Numbered from the stretch's first letter, positions 35,468 through 44,650 are shown. The stretch is DNA of 64,000 nucleotides from Clostridium scatologenes (GCF_000968375.1 NZ_CP009933.1:1674001-1738000); one strand, 5' to 3'. Numbers and translations are program-made. The notes: generated by a model not told the origin, from the letters alone.

Positions 35468-36667
35468 CTACTTATGAGCTAAAACTACATTTTCTATCCA
35501 ATTAAAAATACGTTCATTAGATATATGTTTAGCTCCAACCTGGCAGTGTGCTTCTGCACCTTCTTCTGAAGTAAACATCATGTATTCCTTTGGACAAGTA
35601 AGTAAGTCATAAAGTTGTTTTGCTTGCCCTGGAAACATGTTCTCATCTTCACCATCTACAATAAGCGTAGGACACTTAATTTTATCGCATATATCTTGCA
35701 GCCAATACTCTTCGCATTGTATCATAAATTCAGCAGGACTTTTCACACCAAAAACATACATTCCATGTGTTAATGCCCACCTCATTTCAGTATTAGTTTC
35801 CATAATTTTTTTTAATTCAATATTAGTACTCTTAAAATTGTCACGAATTTGTTTAAAAGCTTCTCCTCTTTTCATATCCTTAGGTCTTCTAAATCCCATA
35901 AAGTCAAAAACTCCAGTATTAGCAATGCAAGCTGCTAGTCTATTTTCAAAAGCTGCTGCTCTAGGAGCTAAATAACCACCAAAACTTTCACCTAAAAGTA
36001 AAATAGCATTTGAATCAACTTCTTTTCTTGAAACAAGGTAATCTACAACTGGCGTTATTACATTTTCATAATCTGGTCTAAATACAAGATTTTTTTTACG
36101 TATAACCTCACCTTGTCCAGGGCCCTCAATTGCAATGCAATTTATTCCTCGCTTTACTGCAGCCATAGCCACACCATACATTTCCTCTTTTGTACCATCA
36201 AATCCAGTCATTGCAATCAATGTTGGCCTAGGCATATTTCCAGCAACTTTATAAAAATGTCCAGGTAAACTAGTTCCTTCATAAGATATTCTTACAGCTT
36301 CAATAACAGGTTTGTTAAATTTCATCACAAAAGAAAAACATTCTAAATTCTTATCATAAAGCTCTAAACTTCTTCTAGTTTCTAAATTTTTATCCAAATA
36401 AAACTCTGATGTTCTATAATAATTTGAAGCACGTAAGTAAGCTTCTTCAGCACTAACTGTATTTCCATCTGAATAACATTTTTTTGCAAACTTCTCTATT
36501 CTTTCTGCAGTTTTAATCCATTCTAAACACCAACTTTCAAAATTTCCATCTTCTATTCTGTTAACTGTAGTTAATACCTCACCTATATCTGCTGCTCCCC
36601 ATACAGCTTCTCCTAAAAGCCTTAATGCTTGAAATGAAAATTGAGTATCTTTAAAAAATTTTTTCAT
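35468..36667 (-). CDS. Alpha/beta-hydrolase of the dienelactone/FrsA-like group
   Basis: About 399 residues from the ATG at 36665-36667 (MKKFFKDTQFSF), which follows GGAGGTTTAGGT. Residues 1-130 are a helical cap-like domain. The hydrolase core carries the nucleophile elbow GESFGGY, aspartate in LIVDGEDENMFPG and histidine in AEAHCQVG, a complete triad. An oxyanion-type segment TGFDGTKEE precedes it. The enzyme acts on an ester or C-C bond of an unidentified substrate. It is last in an operon with a flavodoxin-type reductase under PadR control, which suggests breakdown of a phenolic or quinone-like compound. That is inference. Confidence 0.82.
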   Translation of the reverse strand: MKKFFKDTQFSFQALRLLGEAVWGAADIGEVLTTVNRIEDGNFESWCLEWIKTAERIEKFAKKCYSDGNTVSAEEAYLRASNYYRTSEFYLDKNLETRRSLELYDKNLECFSFVMKFNKPVIEAVRISYEGTSLPGHFYKVAGNMPRPTLIAMTGFDGTKEEMYGVAMAAVKRGINCIAIEGPGQGEVIRKKNLVFRPDYENVITPVVDYLVSRKEVDSNAILLLGESFGGYLAPRAAAFENRLAACIANTGVFDFMGFRRPKDMKRGEAFKQIRDNFKSTNIELKKIMETNTEMRWALTHGMYVFGVKSPAEFMIQCEEYWLQDICDKIKCPTLIVDGEDENMFPGQAKQLYDLLTCPKEYMMFTSEEGAEAHCQVGAKHISNERIFNWIENVVLAHK

Positions 36668-36678
36668 ACCTAAACCTC

Positions 36679-37293
36679 CTACTTCTTTTTTAAATACCAT
36701 TTAGAAAACAAAATGCTAAATATTAAAAGGGAAGAATCTAATACATTACCGCAAACAGTGCTTATTGCGTAGTATGAACTAATAGATACTACATTTAAAA
36801 GTATAATTTTTAAAACAGCTTCAGTTATATTTAAAATCCCCCATGCAGCAGTAAGTATTTTCCAATTAACTTTATATTTCGGATTGCCTTTAATCACCTC
36901 TGGAACATTTTTTAAATAACTTTGTTCCACTATTATTTGAATTAGCGGCTTTTTAAAGTATAATGAACCAAAAAAGACTGCTGCTATTAACATATTTTGA
37001 GCTATAGGAGCTATAAAATAAAATGTTGGATTCTTTGAAATAATAGTACCTACTAATCCAATTCCAGAAAAAGTTGCCGACATCATTGCAAGTGCATTAA
37101 TTTGGTGTTTTTTAATGAAATTAATGACAACTACACCAATACTCCATGATCCACATAAAATTATTCCATTCATAGTCATCCCATTTCTATCAAATAAAGA
37201 AAATATTATAACAGGAATAATAGCACTTACAATAAAGTCTTTATTAAATATACTTTTCAACATAGATTGATTTTTTAAAGATGATTTTTCCAT
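36679..37293 (-). CDS. VC0807-like integral membrane protein
   Basis: 204 residues behind GAGGAGG with about five or six membrane helices. The layout (FDRNGMTMNGIILCGSW, then FYFIAPIAQNMLIAAVFFGSLYF and a loop with NPKYKVNWKILTAAWG) resembles the VC0807 membrane protein family of unknown function. It sits between the flavodoxin-type gene (24-base gap) and the hydrolase (11-base gap) in one operon. Confidence 0.65.
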   Translation of the reverse strand: MEKSSLKNQSMLKSIFNKDFIVSAIIPVIIFSLFDRNGMTMNGIILCGSWSIGVVVINFIKKHQINALAMMSATFSGIGLVGTIISKNPTFYFIAPIAQNMLIAAVFFGSLYFKKPLIQIIVEQSYLKNVPEVIKGNPKYKVNWKILTAAWGILNITEAVLKIILLNVVSISSYYAISTVCGNVLDSSLLIFSILFSKWYLKKK

Positions 37294-37317
37294 GGTCAGT
37301 GTTCCTCCTCAATTAAG

Positions 37318-38016
37318 TTACATCCAACTACTATTTGCATTTTTTATATAAATTTCAGGATCAATGACATCCTTATCTAATATATCTTGTGTTTCATCTT
37401 TTATATATCCATAATTCACAATCTCTTTTCCAGCACTAATTAGTGCTGAAAGAAAAGGAGCATATAGTTTTTTAACTATGTCATCTACATTAACAGCTTG
37501 AAGTATTCCTCCTTGAGCACATAAAATTGTACCTACTAAATTTCCTTTTGTCATAACTTTAAATGTTTCAACTAAACCTGAAAAATTATATTGTCCAGGG
37601 AACCCACAATTTGAAATCAATACACTTTTAGCAGGTGTTTTTCCAAAACGTTTAGGATGTATATAGTTGTCACCTTTTTTAATAATTTCTCTACTATTTA
37701 ATGGTAACATGCGATCCATAAAGTCTTTCATTGTACCTGTTACAGTAAAATAGTATAATGGAGTGGCATAAACTATTATGTCAGCTTCTAATATTTTTTG
37801 CAGCAATTCTTCCATATCATCCTTATGAATACACTTTCCTGGAGTTTTTGTCCAACAAGTAAAACATCCACTACAGTGCTTTATATTTTTATCTTTAAGG
37901 TATACTATTTCTGCTTTTGCCCCAGCTTCCTCACATCCTTTAAGAAATTGCTTTAGAATTACCTCTGTATTTCCTTTTTCTCCTTTTGGACTTCCATTTA
38001 CAGCTAAAATTTTCAT
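37318..38016 (-). CDS. Flavodoxin-family NAD(P)H-dependent FMN reductase, iron-sulfur-flavoprotein-like
   Basis: 232 residues behind AAAGGAG. It has the FMN phosphate loop NGSPKGEKGNTE and a cysteine-rich segment HCSGCFTCWTKTPGKCIHKDDM that resembles the compact Fe-S motif of iron-sulfur flavoproteins. YATPLYYFTVTGTMKDFMDRM is the conserved active-site loop of the family. It could reduce quinones, nitro-aromatics or oxygen species in the cytosol. It follows the padR gene by 67 bases and should be regulated by it. Confidence 0.85.
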   Translation of the reverse strand: MKILAVNGSPKGEKGNTEVILKQFLKGCEEAGAKAEIVYLKDKNIKHCSGCFTCWTKTPGKCIHKDDMEELLQKILEADIIVYATPLYYFTVTGTMKDFMDRMLPLNSREIIKKGDNYIHPKRFGKTPAKSVLISNCGFPGQYNFSGLVETFKVMTKGNLVGTILCAQGGILQAVNVDDIVKKLYAPFLSALISAGKEIVNYGYIKDETQDILDKDVIDPEIYIKNANSSWM

Positions 38017-38083
38017 ATTAAAATATCTCCTTTTACTTTATAAAATTACTATTGTCATAATCTCTATGTAAATTAATTTTACT

Positions 38084-38637
38084 TTACAAATCTTTTATAT
38101 TTTCTAAAGTTTCTATAGTCTCATCACACCATTTTAATTTCGATTCACAATCATATATTCCAAAATTTATTGTACTAATCCATAATACTAAATTCTTTTT
38201 ATCCAATTTAGATGAATTCAACATATTTTTAATTTTAAAATATAATTTAAGTTCCTCCTCGCAATCCTCCCTCATTTTTTCAATCTTTTCAATAACATTT
38301 CTAACAGGTATATCCTTTGAACAAAATATTTTAAGTAAAAATTCTGACCTAACAGGTTGCTGCTCCACAGGAAGAATAAGCCACTGCTCTAATTCTTTTT
38401 TACCTTTTTCTGTAATGGAATATATATTTTTTGATGGTCTTCCTTCTGTTCGTTCAACTTTTTAGTTATTAGTTCTTCCTCTTCCATCTTTTTCAGTACA
38501 GGATATATATGTCCATAATTTTCATTCCAAAAGTGTCCTATAGATGAATCACAAAATTTTTTAATATCATATCCTGAACCTGAACTTAGAGTAAGTACTC
38601 CTAAAAGAGCATACTTAGTTTTATTTATTTTTGCCAA
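38084..38637 (-). pseudogene. PadR-family regulator interrupted by a frameshift
   Basis: From a TTG at 38635-38637 (AKINKTKYALLGVL) the frame encodes the PadR winged helix (LSSGSGYDIKKFCD, HIYPVLKKMEEEELI) up to KKLNEQ, then stops after 83 residues. The expected continuation GRPSKNIYSITEKGKKELEQWL and the C-terminal helical domain (QQPVRSEFLLKIF) lie in another frame that ends at 38084. The break is near 38447, where AACAGAAGGAAGACC would need one more A to read NEQKGRPS. It is a one-base deletion, a sequencing error, or true loss of the repressor. The perfect operator upstream argues for a recent event. Confidence 0.85.
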
Positions 38638-38672
38638 ATTAATTTCGCCTCCAAATTTATATATTATTATTT

Positions 38673-38716
38673 TATATATCACTCTGATATATACGATTAT
38701 ATCAGAGTGATATATA
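38673..38716. promoter_or_regulatory. 44-bp PadR operator overlapping the padR promoter
   Basis: Two perfect 19-base arms (38673-38691 and 38698-38716; core ATCACTCTGATATA) around TACGAT. On the minus strand TTGACT, a 16-base spacer and TATAAT overlap the right arm and reach the centre, so a bound repressor would block the promoter. Autoregulation of padR and of the linked operon is expected. Confidence 0.85.
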
Positions 38717-38780
38717 AAGTCAATATATTTCAATTAATAAAATAATTTTTATTTTATTAATTGAATTCATTATGCAAAAT

Positions 38781-38847
38781 AAGAAGAACCCCTTAGAATT
38801 TATACCTAATCTTTTAAATTAGATATAAATTCTAAGGGGTTCTTCTT
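38781..38847. terminator. Very long perfect hairpin, bidirectional terminator
   Basis: 24-base perfect arms (38781-38804 and 38824-38847; core CCCCTTAGAATT), extended by six more pairs with one mismatch. It sits 41 bases beyond the stop of the small membrane protein gene, upstream of padR. The stem is longer than most terminators here. Confidence 0.65.
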
Positions 38848-38887
38848 AAAAATCTATAAACTTATTGATATATTTTTTTAATTTATT

Positions 38888-39079
38888 TTATTCTTCTTGC
38901 AGTTTCATATCACTAATTTTATTATATGCATACAAATTAACAATAAAGAAAAGTATACATAAAACAACTAAGTTAAAATGGTTTGTAACTATGGATTTAA
39001 AAACTAAAGTACAATTTAGAATATTATTTAGAACATAAATTAAATTGCGATTTTTGTATAAGAAGTTTGTATATACCAT
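38888..39079 (-). CDS. Small membrane protein, 63 residues
   Basis: The ATG lies nine bases after GGAG. The protein has one strong hydrophobic helix (about residues 36-52, NLVVLCILFFIVNLYAY) and a weaker one near residues 12-30. I recognise no family. A good ribosome binding site and a following terminator-like hairpin support a real gene. Confidence 0.5.
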   Translation of the reverse strand: MVYTNFLYKNRNLIYVLNNILNCTLVFKSIVTNHFNLVVLCILFFIVNLYAYNKISDMKLQEE

Positions 39080-39202
39080 ACTAGTATTCTCCTTTGATAA
39101 CTAAGATTCACTATACCATATAATAACACATTTTAGGCCAATAAAAATGAATAATTTTTTAATAAAATTTTATGGTTTTGAAAACAAAATAAATCTTATT
39201 AT

Positions 39203-39769
39203 CTAATCTTCTTTATCTCCATCTATAACTACATCTATTTTTCCTGTTTCTGAATCCATAATTAATCCATGTACTTTAATATCTTTAGGAACTAAAGGGT
39301 GATTTTTTATCATTTTAACACTTTCTTTTATAGATTCTTCCACCGATTCAAAACCATGAAGCCACTCTTCAACATGAATACCTGCATTGTTTAATGTATC
39401 TATAGTATCTTTCATTATTCCTCTATTTATCATTTTATTAATAAGGCTTTTAGTATCTAAATTACTCATTCCACAACCAGAATGCCCTACTATAAAGACA
39501 TCTTCTGCCCCAAACTCATATATTGCAACCATTATACTCCTGGCAACACCACCAAAAGGATGAATAACTGTTGCTCCTGCATCTTTTATTATTTTAGCAT
39601 CACCATTTTTTATATTCATAGCCCTTGGTAATAACTCTGTCAATCTAGTATCCATACAAGATAATACAACCATTTTCTTTTTTGGAATTTTGCTAACTAC
39701 ATACGGTTCATATTCATTATTACTTACAAAATTCTCATTGTACTCTAATATTTCTTCTAATCTGCTCAT
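39203..39769 (-). CDS. Beta-class carbonic anhydrase
   Basis: 188 residues behind TTGGGGG. Zinc ligands and active-site dyad are intact: C38-MDTR (Cys38, Asp40, Arg42), H96 and C99 in GHSGCGM. The short length and the long helical insertion after the second ligand pair fit the bacterial YvdA/Rv1284-like group. It interconverts CO2 and bicarbonate in the cytosol. It is transcribed as a single gene. Confidence 0.93.
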   Translation of the reverse strand: MSRLEEILEYNENFVSNNEYEPYVVSKIPKKKMVVLSCMDTRLTELLPRAMNIKNGDAKIIKDAGATVIHPFGGVARSIMVAIYEFGAEDVFIVGHSGCGMSNLDTKSLINKMINRGIMKDTIDTLNNAGIHVEEWLHGFESVEESIKESVKMIKNHPLVPKDIKVHGLIMDSETGKIDVVIDGDKED

Positions 39770-39924
39770 TTTTTACCCCCAAATAATTTACATATAGAAT
39801 ATATTTTAGATTATATTAAATATATTATACTACGAAAATTTCTTTTATCAATATTTATATATCTTTAAATGAGAAAATTTAAATAGAATAAGCTTTCAAT
39901 AAAAATCATAATTTATTATCTGTA

Positions 39925-40470
39925 CTACATCTTCATCCATTCATCTTTAAGTATTCCATAAACAATGTGACTAACATAATGATCATATAGCCATTCTGAC
40001 TCTCGTAAAGTTCCTTCATTTTTAAAACCCAGCTTTTCTGGAATGTGTCTACTTTTAAAATTTTCTTCAGCACACCTAATTTCAACTCTATTTAATCCAA
40101 GCTCTTTTATAGCATAATCTACCAAAACCTTGCAAGCTCTTATCATAATACCATTTTTTTGAAATTCTTCTCCAATCCAATAACCAATGCTTGTAGATTT
40201 ATTTGACCAATCAATATTGTGATATCCAATTATGCCTGCCATTCTTCCCTTATACCATATTCCACATCGAAATCCATCATTACCTACATATTGTTCTTTA
40301 GAAATTTTTATAGATTTTGCCACATCTCCAAAAGTCTTAATTCCATCTACCCAAGGCAACCATTGTTTAAGATAAGATCGATTTCTCTGTATTAGTGCAA
40401 ATTGTTCTTCTATATGACAATTATCTAACAATTTTAGTTCTATATCACCATCAATTACATACTTAAACAA
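39925..40470 (-). CDS. GNAT acetyltransferase, RimL/YdaF-like
   Basis: 181 residues with a probable TTG start. Landmarks of the ribosomal-protein serine acetyltransferase group are NRSYLKQWLPWVDG, IGYHNIDW, IGYWIGEEFQKNGI (acetyl-CoA loop, with the usual QxxG/A variant) and NRVEIRCAEEN with SRHIPEKLGFKNEG. It should transfer acetyl from acetyl-CoA to an amino group; the target is not evident. It is only 26 bases downstream of the CWB2-hydrolase gene and may be co-transcribed with it. Confidence 0.85.
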   Translation of the reverse strand: MFKYVIDGDIELKLLDNCHIEEQFALIQRNRSYLKQWLPWVDGIKTFGDVAKSIKISKEQYVGNDGFRCGIWYKGRMAGIIGYHNIDWSNKSTSIGYWIGEEFQKNGIMIRACKVLVDYAIKELGLNRVEIRCAEENFKSRHIPEKLGFKNEGTLRESEWLYDHYVSHIVYGILKDEWMKM

Positions 40471-40496
40471 ATAAACTCACTTCTCACTTTCATATT

Positions 40497-42758
40497 TTAT
40501 TTTGAATATTCATCAACCCAATTAATTATATCATTAACAACATAATCAGGCACATTAGCAGCTTTTCCATACCCTTCAGTTGATTTAGAGTTTGTTTCTA
40601 TAAAAAAGTGGTTTAATTTATCATAAGATTTGTAATTTACATTTTGCTTATTTTTCAATATATTTTTCCACTTATCTAGGTTAGAAACATCCACTTGATA
40701 ATCCATTTTTCCTTGAAGAATAAGAAGAGGTTCTTTTATACTTACAGCATCATTTACTTGAGTTGAATTCTTAACACTTAACCAATAATATGGGTAAGCA
40801 CCAAAAATCGGTGTATTTTCAGGTAAATTTCCTGGAAAGTTTTTATCTTTTACTGTACTATATACACTTTCTATTCCCTTTAACTGATTTTCATTCATCT
40901 CTCCTATTGAATTTAAATATTTGCTTTGTTCTAAAAGAGTGTCAAGGAAATCTACAGGTCCAGCCATCATTATACCTCCAGCTGCTCCATTATCACCACA
41001 ATCTTTTACTATTGTTGATGTAAGCATTGCTCCTAAACTGTGTCCTAAAACAAAAACTTTATTCGAATCAATGCCTTCAGTTTTCTTTAATAAGTTTACA
41101 GCATCCACTGCATCATTTACTGTTTCTTTATTTAAATCAATTTTTGTATCTACTAAACTTAATATTCCATAACAATTCGCTCTTTTATCATATCGTAATA
41201 CTGCAATCCCCTTCGAAGCAAGCCCTGCTGATATATCCCTAAACACTTTTGTATCTCCAGAAGTTTCATCCATATCACCAGCACCACTGCCATGAACAAG
41301 TACTACTGCTGGAAACGGACCTTTCCCCTTAGGCATACTTAATACCCCTGGTAATTTATATTTTCCATCACCTATGGTTACATTCTTTTCAGTAAAGTTA
41401 TCCATATTCACATAAGTTGGCAGTTTATACTTACTATCAACTGGAGTATTTTCAAATACTAAATCGTATATTTGTCCATCATTATCATATTTTATTTTTA
41501 CATCAACAGTGGTAGAACTTCCTTCAACTTTATAAGTTAGTGTAATTACATTTCCAAGTGGTGCTTCTTCTTGCTTTACATCTATTGGTTTTGTATCAAC
41601 TCCCTTAAAGCTTACACTTGAAAGATAATTTTTCATTATTCCTTCTCCATAGCCCGTTCTTAAATCGCTGCTTAATTGTTTTAAAACTTCATCCATGTTC
41701 TTATTTGATAGATTACTTACAAAACTTTCAGCTTTAACTTCTAAATCTTTGGATGAATTTGTATCCCCACCAAAGCTCAAAGCATTTTGTACACTTTTTG
41801 AAACTGAACCCTCTCCACCAAGTATTATGACATTTTTAAACTTTCTATTTTTTATATACTCTTTAATACTGTTAATATTATTTCCATCGGTTATTACTAT
41901 AGGTGCTTTAAATTTAGCTGAAAGAGCAGTTCCAGAAAGTGCATCTGGAAATGCTTCTCCACTGGCAATTACTACATTATCTAAATTCTCATCAAAATAT
42001 TTACATATATTCATAGATGTCTCATACCTATCTTTTCCCTGTATTCTTACTACATCCTTTGATATTTGTTTTAATTTATTCTCTATGCCACTACTTATTG
42101 AACTGCTTCCTCCTATAACATATATTTTAGAAGGTTTAATTTCCTTTATTTTTTCTTCTGTCTTACTTGGCAAATTATTAAATGGAGTTATAAAAATAGG
42201 ATATCCCTTATATGCCGCTATACTAGATATACTCAAAGCATCTGGAAAATTATCACCATTTGCTATAACTATTGGTGTACCTTCCCTTACATTAGCCTGA
42301 TTCACTATTTTTATATTAGTTTCATATCTATCATTTCCACCTAATCTTATTATTTTATTAAACCCTTTTCCTTTAAAATATTTGTCAAATCCACTATTTA
42401 CAGAAGCTTCCCCTCCTAAAATATATATAATACCATCCTTCTTTAAATGATTTTCAATATAACTTATAGTTTTACTGCTATTTTGTATATTATCTCCTAC
42501 AAGCATTACAGGAGAACCCCCAAATCCTTGAATGCAACTGCTTGAAAGTGCATCTGCAAATCCATTACCACTAGTAACAATAACACTGTTCAATTGTCCA
42601 CCTTCATAATAACTAGCTATATTAGCAGAAGTCTCATATCTATCATTACCACTGAGTCTCTTTACACTAATATTTTCATCTGCATAAACTGAAGAAGATA
42701 TACAAGTACATGCTGCAATAGCCAAAATTAAACCTAATCTAAAATTTCTATTTAACAT
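40497..42758 (-). CDS. Secreted wall-bound hydrolase: three CWB2 repeats, DUF3887, alpha/beta-hydrolase
   Basis: About 753 residues from the ATG at 42756-42758, after AAGGGGAG. The signal peptide ends near VYADE. Three CWB2 repeats follow (RLSGNDRYETSANI, RLGGNDRYETNIKI, RIQGKDRYETSMNI; residues about 30-325). A DUF3887-like domain (about 335-435) precedes an alpha/beta-hydrolase with VHGSGAGDMDE as oxyanion loop, nucleophile GHSLGAM, aspartate in ILQGKMDYQVD and histidine in KLNHFF. It should be an esterase or peptidase-like enzyme displayed on the cell wall. Fusion of wall repeats to this hydrolase is uncommon. Confidence 0.88.
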   Translation of the reverse strand: MLNRNFRLGLILAIAACTCISSSVYADENISVKRLSGNDRYETSANIASYYEGGQLNSVIVTSGNGFADALSSSCIQGFGGSPVMLVGDNIQNSSKTISYIENHLKKDGIIYILGGEASVNSGFDKYFKGKGFNKIIRLGGNDRYETNIKIVNQANVREGTPIVIANGDNFPDALSISSIAAYKGYPIFITPFNNLPSKTEEKIKEIKPSKIYVIGGSSSISSGIENKLKQISKDVVRIQGKDRYETSMNICKYFDENLDNVVIASGEAFPDALSGTALSAKFKAPIVITDGNNINSIKEYIKNRKFKNVIILGGEGSVSKSVQNALSFGGDTNSSKDLEVKAESFVSNLSNKNMDEVLKQLSSDLRTGYGEGIMKNYLSSVSFKGVDTKPIDVKQEEAPLGNVITLTYKVEGSSTTVDVKIKYDNDGQIYDLVFENTPVDSKYKLPTYVNMDNFTEKNVTIGDGKYKLPGVLSMPKGKGPFPAVVLVHGSGAGDMDETSGDTKVFRDISAGLASKGIAVLRYDKRANCYGILSLVDTKIDLNKETVNDAVDAVNLLKKTEGIDSNKVFVLGHSLGAMLTSTIVKDCGDNGAAGGIMMAGPVDFLDTLLEQSKYLNSIGEMNENQLKGIESVYSTVKDKNFPGNLPENTPIFGAYPYYWLSVKNSTQVNDAVSIKEPLLILQGKMDYQVDVSNLDKWKNILKNKQNVNYKSYDKLNHFFIETNSKSTEGYGKAANVPDYVVNDIINWVDEYSK

Positions 42759-42971
42759 ATTACTCCCCTTTTCCATTAATACATTTATTATATTTGTTAT
42801 ACATCTATTATAACAAATACTTTATGAAAAGCAACATTTTATGGATTTTTATACAAAAACATTTGCTGCTTCACATAAATAATATTAACCAGTAATTTGT
42901 AAATATTATATTAAGTCTTCTAAATATTCTTCGATATTGAAAATATATACAGTATATAGGAGGAGGTTATT

Positions 42972-43664
42972 ATGGATTCAATTATAATAAATAAATCAAT
43001 AACTTATGAAACTAATGCTAGAGAACATAAAAATTCATTTAGCAATGATAAAAATGAAAATTCCCACAATAATACTATCGTTCAAAACACGGATGATTCA
43101 CACATATCTAGTGATGCCATGGTTAGTTATAAATTTTTAAACCGTATTGAGAGTTCTGTAAAAAATATTACTGAATCTCCTTTCATAGAAAAATATAATT
43201 CTGAATATGAGAATATAAAAAAAGAAATTAACTCTGGTATTTATGGCAAGAATATAAATAATTATATAGACCTACTTGATAATGCATTTAAAGGTGCATT
43301 AAATCATGCTTCTAACATTTTACTTAAATCCTCTACTAAATCTGATAGTATAAAGCTATCTTCCTCAGCTTTAACTAAATGTCAAAAACAATATGAAACA
43401 GCTACCAGCCTTGTTTGGATATTCAGAGTAGAACATAAAAAAGTTTTAAAAGAAATAGAAGAATATAAAAAGAAAAAAAACCATGAGAAAGTAGCTTCAT
43501 TAACTCAACTCAGCAATACTTATAAACATGTGATAAACAATATTTCTTGTAATATAAACTTCATGCAAGAAAACATTAACAAATCCTTTGAAAGAGACTC
43601 GTATAAATTAGAAGATTGCGACAAATTAACTGAACTCCAAGGAGATCAATACTCTTCAACTTAA
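42972..43664 (+). CDS. Hypothetical helical protein
   Basis: 230 residues behind a strong AGGAGGAGG site. The N-terminal 50 residues are rich in Asn, Ser and His and look disordered. The rest is mostly alpha-helical with a charged stretch EHKKVLKEIEEYKKKKNHEK that could form a coiled coil. Three cysteines are scattered. No signal peptide or membrane helix. I do not recognise a family. It is transcribed alone. Confidence 0.6.
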   Translation: MDSIIINKSITYETNAREHKNSFSNDKNENSHNNTIVQNTDDSHISSDAMVSYKFLNRIESSVKNITESPFIEKYNSEYENIKKEINSGIYGKNINNYIDLLDNAFKGALNHASNILLKSSTKSDSIKLSSSALTKCQKQYETATSLVWIFRVEHKKVLKEIEEYKKKKNHEKVASLTQLSNTYKHVINNISCNINFMQENINKSFERDSYKLEDCDKLTELQGDQYSST

Positions 43665-43805
43665 TTTGAAATTTATACAAAATAATAAAATCTATTTTTA
43701 AAATAAAAGCATTGCATTTTCTATAAATTTTCTATAAACTTTAGATAATGAATAAGAGTCTTTATGATCATAATTCATGTAAAAAGCTTATTAAAGGAGT
43801 ATGCT

Positions 43806-44555
43806 ATGAAAGCAAAACAAGTCTTGGAAATTTCTCTTTGTGCAGGTCAAATGCTTTTAAGCAGCGGTGCAGAATCCTATAGAGTTGAAGAAACAATTGA
43901 AAGAATATGTAATGCATATAATCTAAAATGTGAATGTATGGTTACTGCTAAAGGAGTATTTATTTCTATAATAGATCTTAATGATGAAAAAGTAACTTCA
44001 TTAAAAAAAATCAGAACAAGAAATGTTGATTTGTATAGAATAGAATTAATTAATTCTTTTTCAAGAGACATTCAACATGACCCTGTTTCCTATGAAAAAG
44101 CTAAACAAATACTAAAAGATATAGAACAAGCTCCATACTTCAGTTTTCCAATAAGACTATTTGCTGCTAGTATGACTTCATTTATTTATTCACTATTTTT
44201 TAATGGTACTATATGTGATTCAATAATTTCTGTAATTATAAGTATAGTTATTTATTTTATACTAGAAAAAATATCTGGAATTGTTTTTTTACAATTTTTT
44301 CTTTCAGGTTTTATTATAGGTATTGCCAGTATAATCGCTCAAAACTTAATACCTCTTGTAAACAAAGGTAATGTAATAACTGGATCAATAATGATACTAT
44401 TACCAGGAGTTCCTCTCACTAATGGCATAAAAGATATTATATCTGGTGACTTTGAATCAGGCATAACTAAATTTGGTGAAGCAATGCTTATTATAACAGC
44501 AGTAGGAGCAGGCATCGGTTCAGCATTAACTATTGGGATGGGTATAAGACTATGA
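43806..44555 (+). CDS. ThrE-type exporter, N-terminal-half protein (YjjP/DUF1212 family)
   Basis: About 249 residues from the ATG at 43806 (MKAKQVLEISLCAG), just after GGAG. The cytosolic part has the family motif GAESYRVEETIERIC and the later segment RTRNVDLYRIELINSF. Five hydrophobic helices follow (SFIYSLFFNG to AGIGSALTIGMG). In this family YjjP works with a small membrane partner, YjjB, to export threonine/serine or organic acids. The partner gene overlaps the stop codon here but is truncated (44552-44650). Confidence 0.85.
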   Translation: MKAKQVLEISLCAGQMLLSSGAESYRVEETIERICNAYNLKCECMVTAKGVFISIIDLNDEKVTSLKKIRTRNVDLYRIELINSFSRDIQHDPVSYEKAKQILKDIEQAPYFSFPIRLFAASMTSFIYSLFFNGTICDSIISVIISIVIYFILEKISGIVFLQFFLSGFIIGIASIIAQNLIPLVNKGNVITGSIMILLPGVPLTNGIKDIISGDFESGITKFGEAMLIITAVGAGIGSALTIGMGIRL

Positions 44556-44650
44556 TAAAACAAATATTATTAGCATTTTTAGGAAGCATATTTCCTGTTA
44601 TTCTTTTTAACATCGATAGAAAAAAAATAATACAATGTGTTATTTTTTAA
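44552..44650 (+). pseudogene. Truncated YjjB-like partner of the ThrE-type exporter
   Basis: A 32-residue frame starts inside the yjjP-type stop (ATGA overlap): MIKQILLAFLGSIFPVILFN then IDRKKIIQCVIF. This matches the beginning of YjjB/DUF3815 proteins, which usually run to about 150 residues. It then stops and no continuation is visible in any frame before the terminator at 44740. The exporter probably lacks its second half unless it is encoded elsewhere. Confidence 0.7.

Noticed and set aside
38084..38733. Two separate small genes, a PadR-like N-terminal protein and a helical 94-residue protein
   Set aside because: Together they make one ordinary PadR protein with a single one-base frame break, so I report one interrupted gene.
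41695..42300. Plus-strand 201-codon frame inside the CWB2-hydrolase gene
   Set aside because: It is the complement of the repeat-rich CWB2 coding sequence, with no start signal and no recognisable domain.
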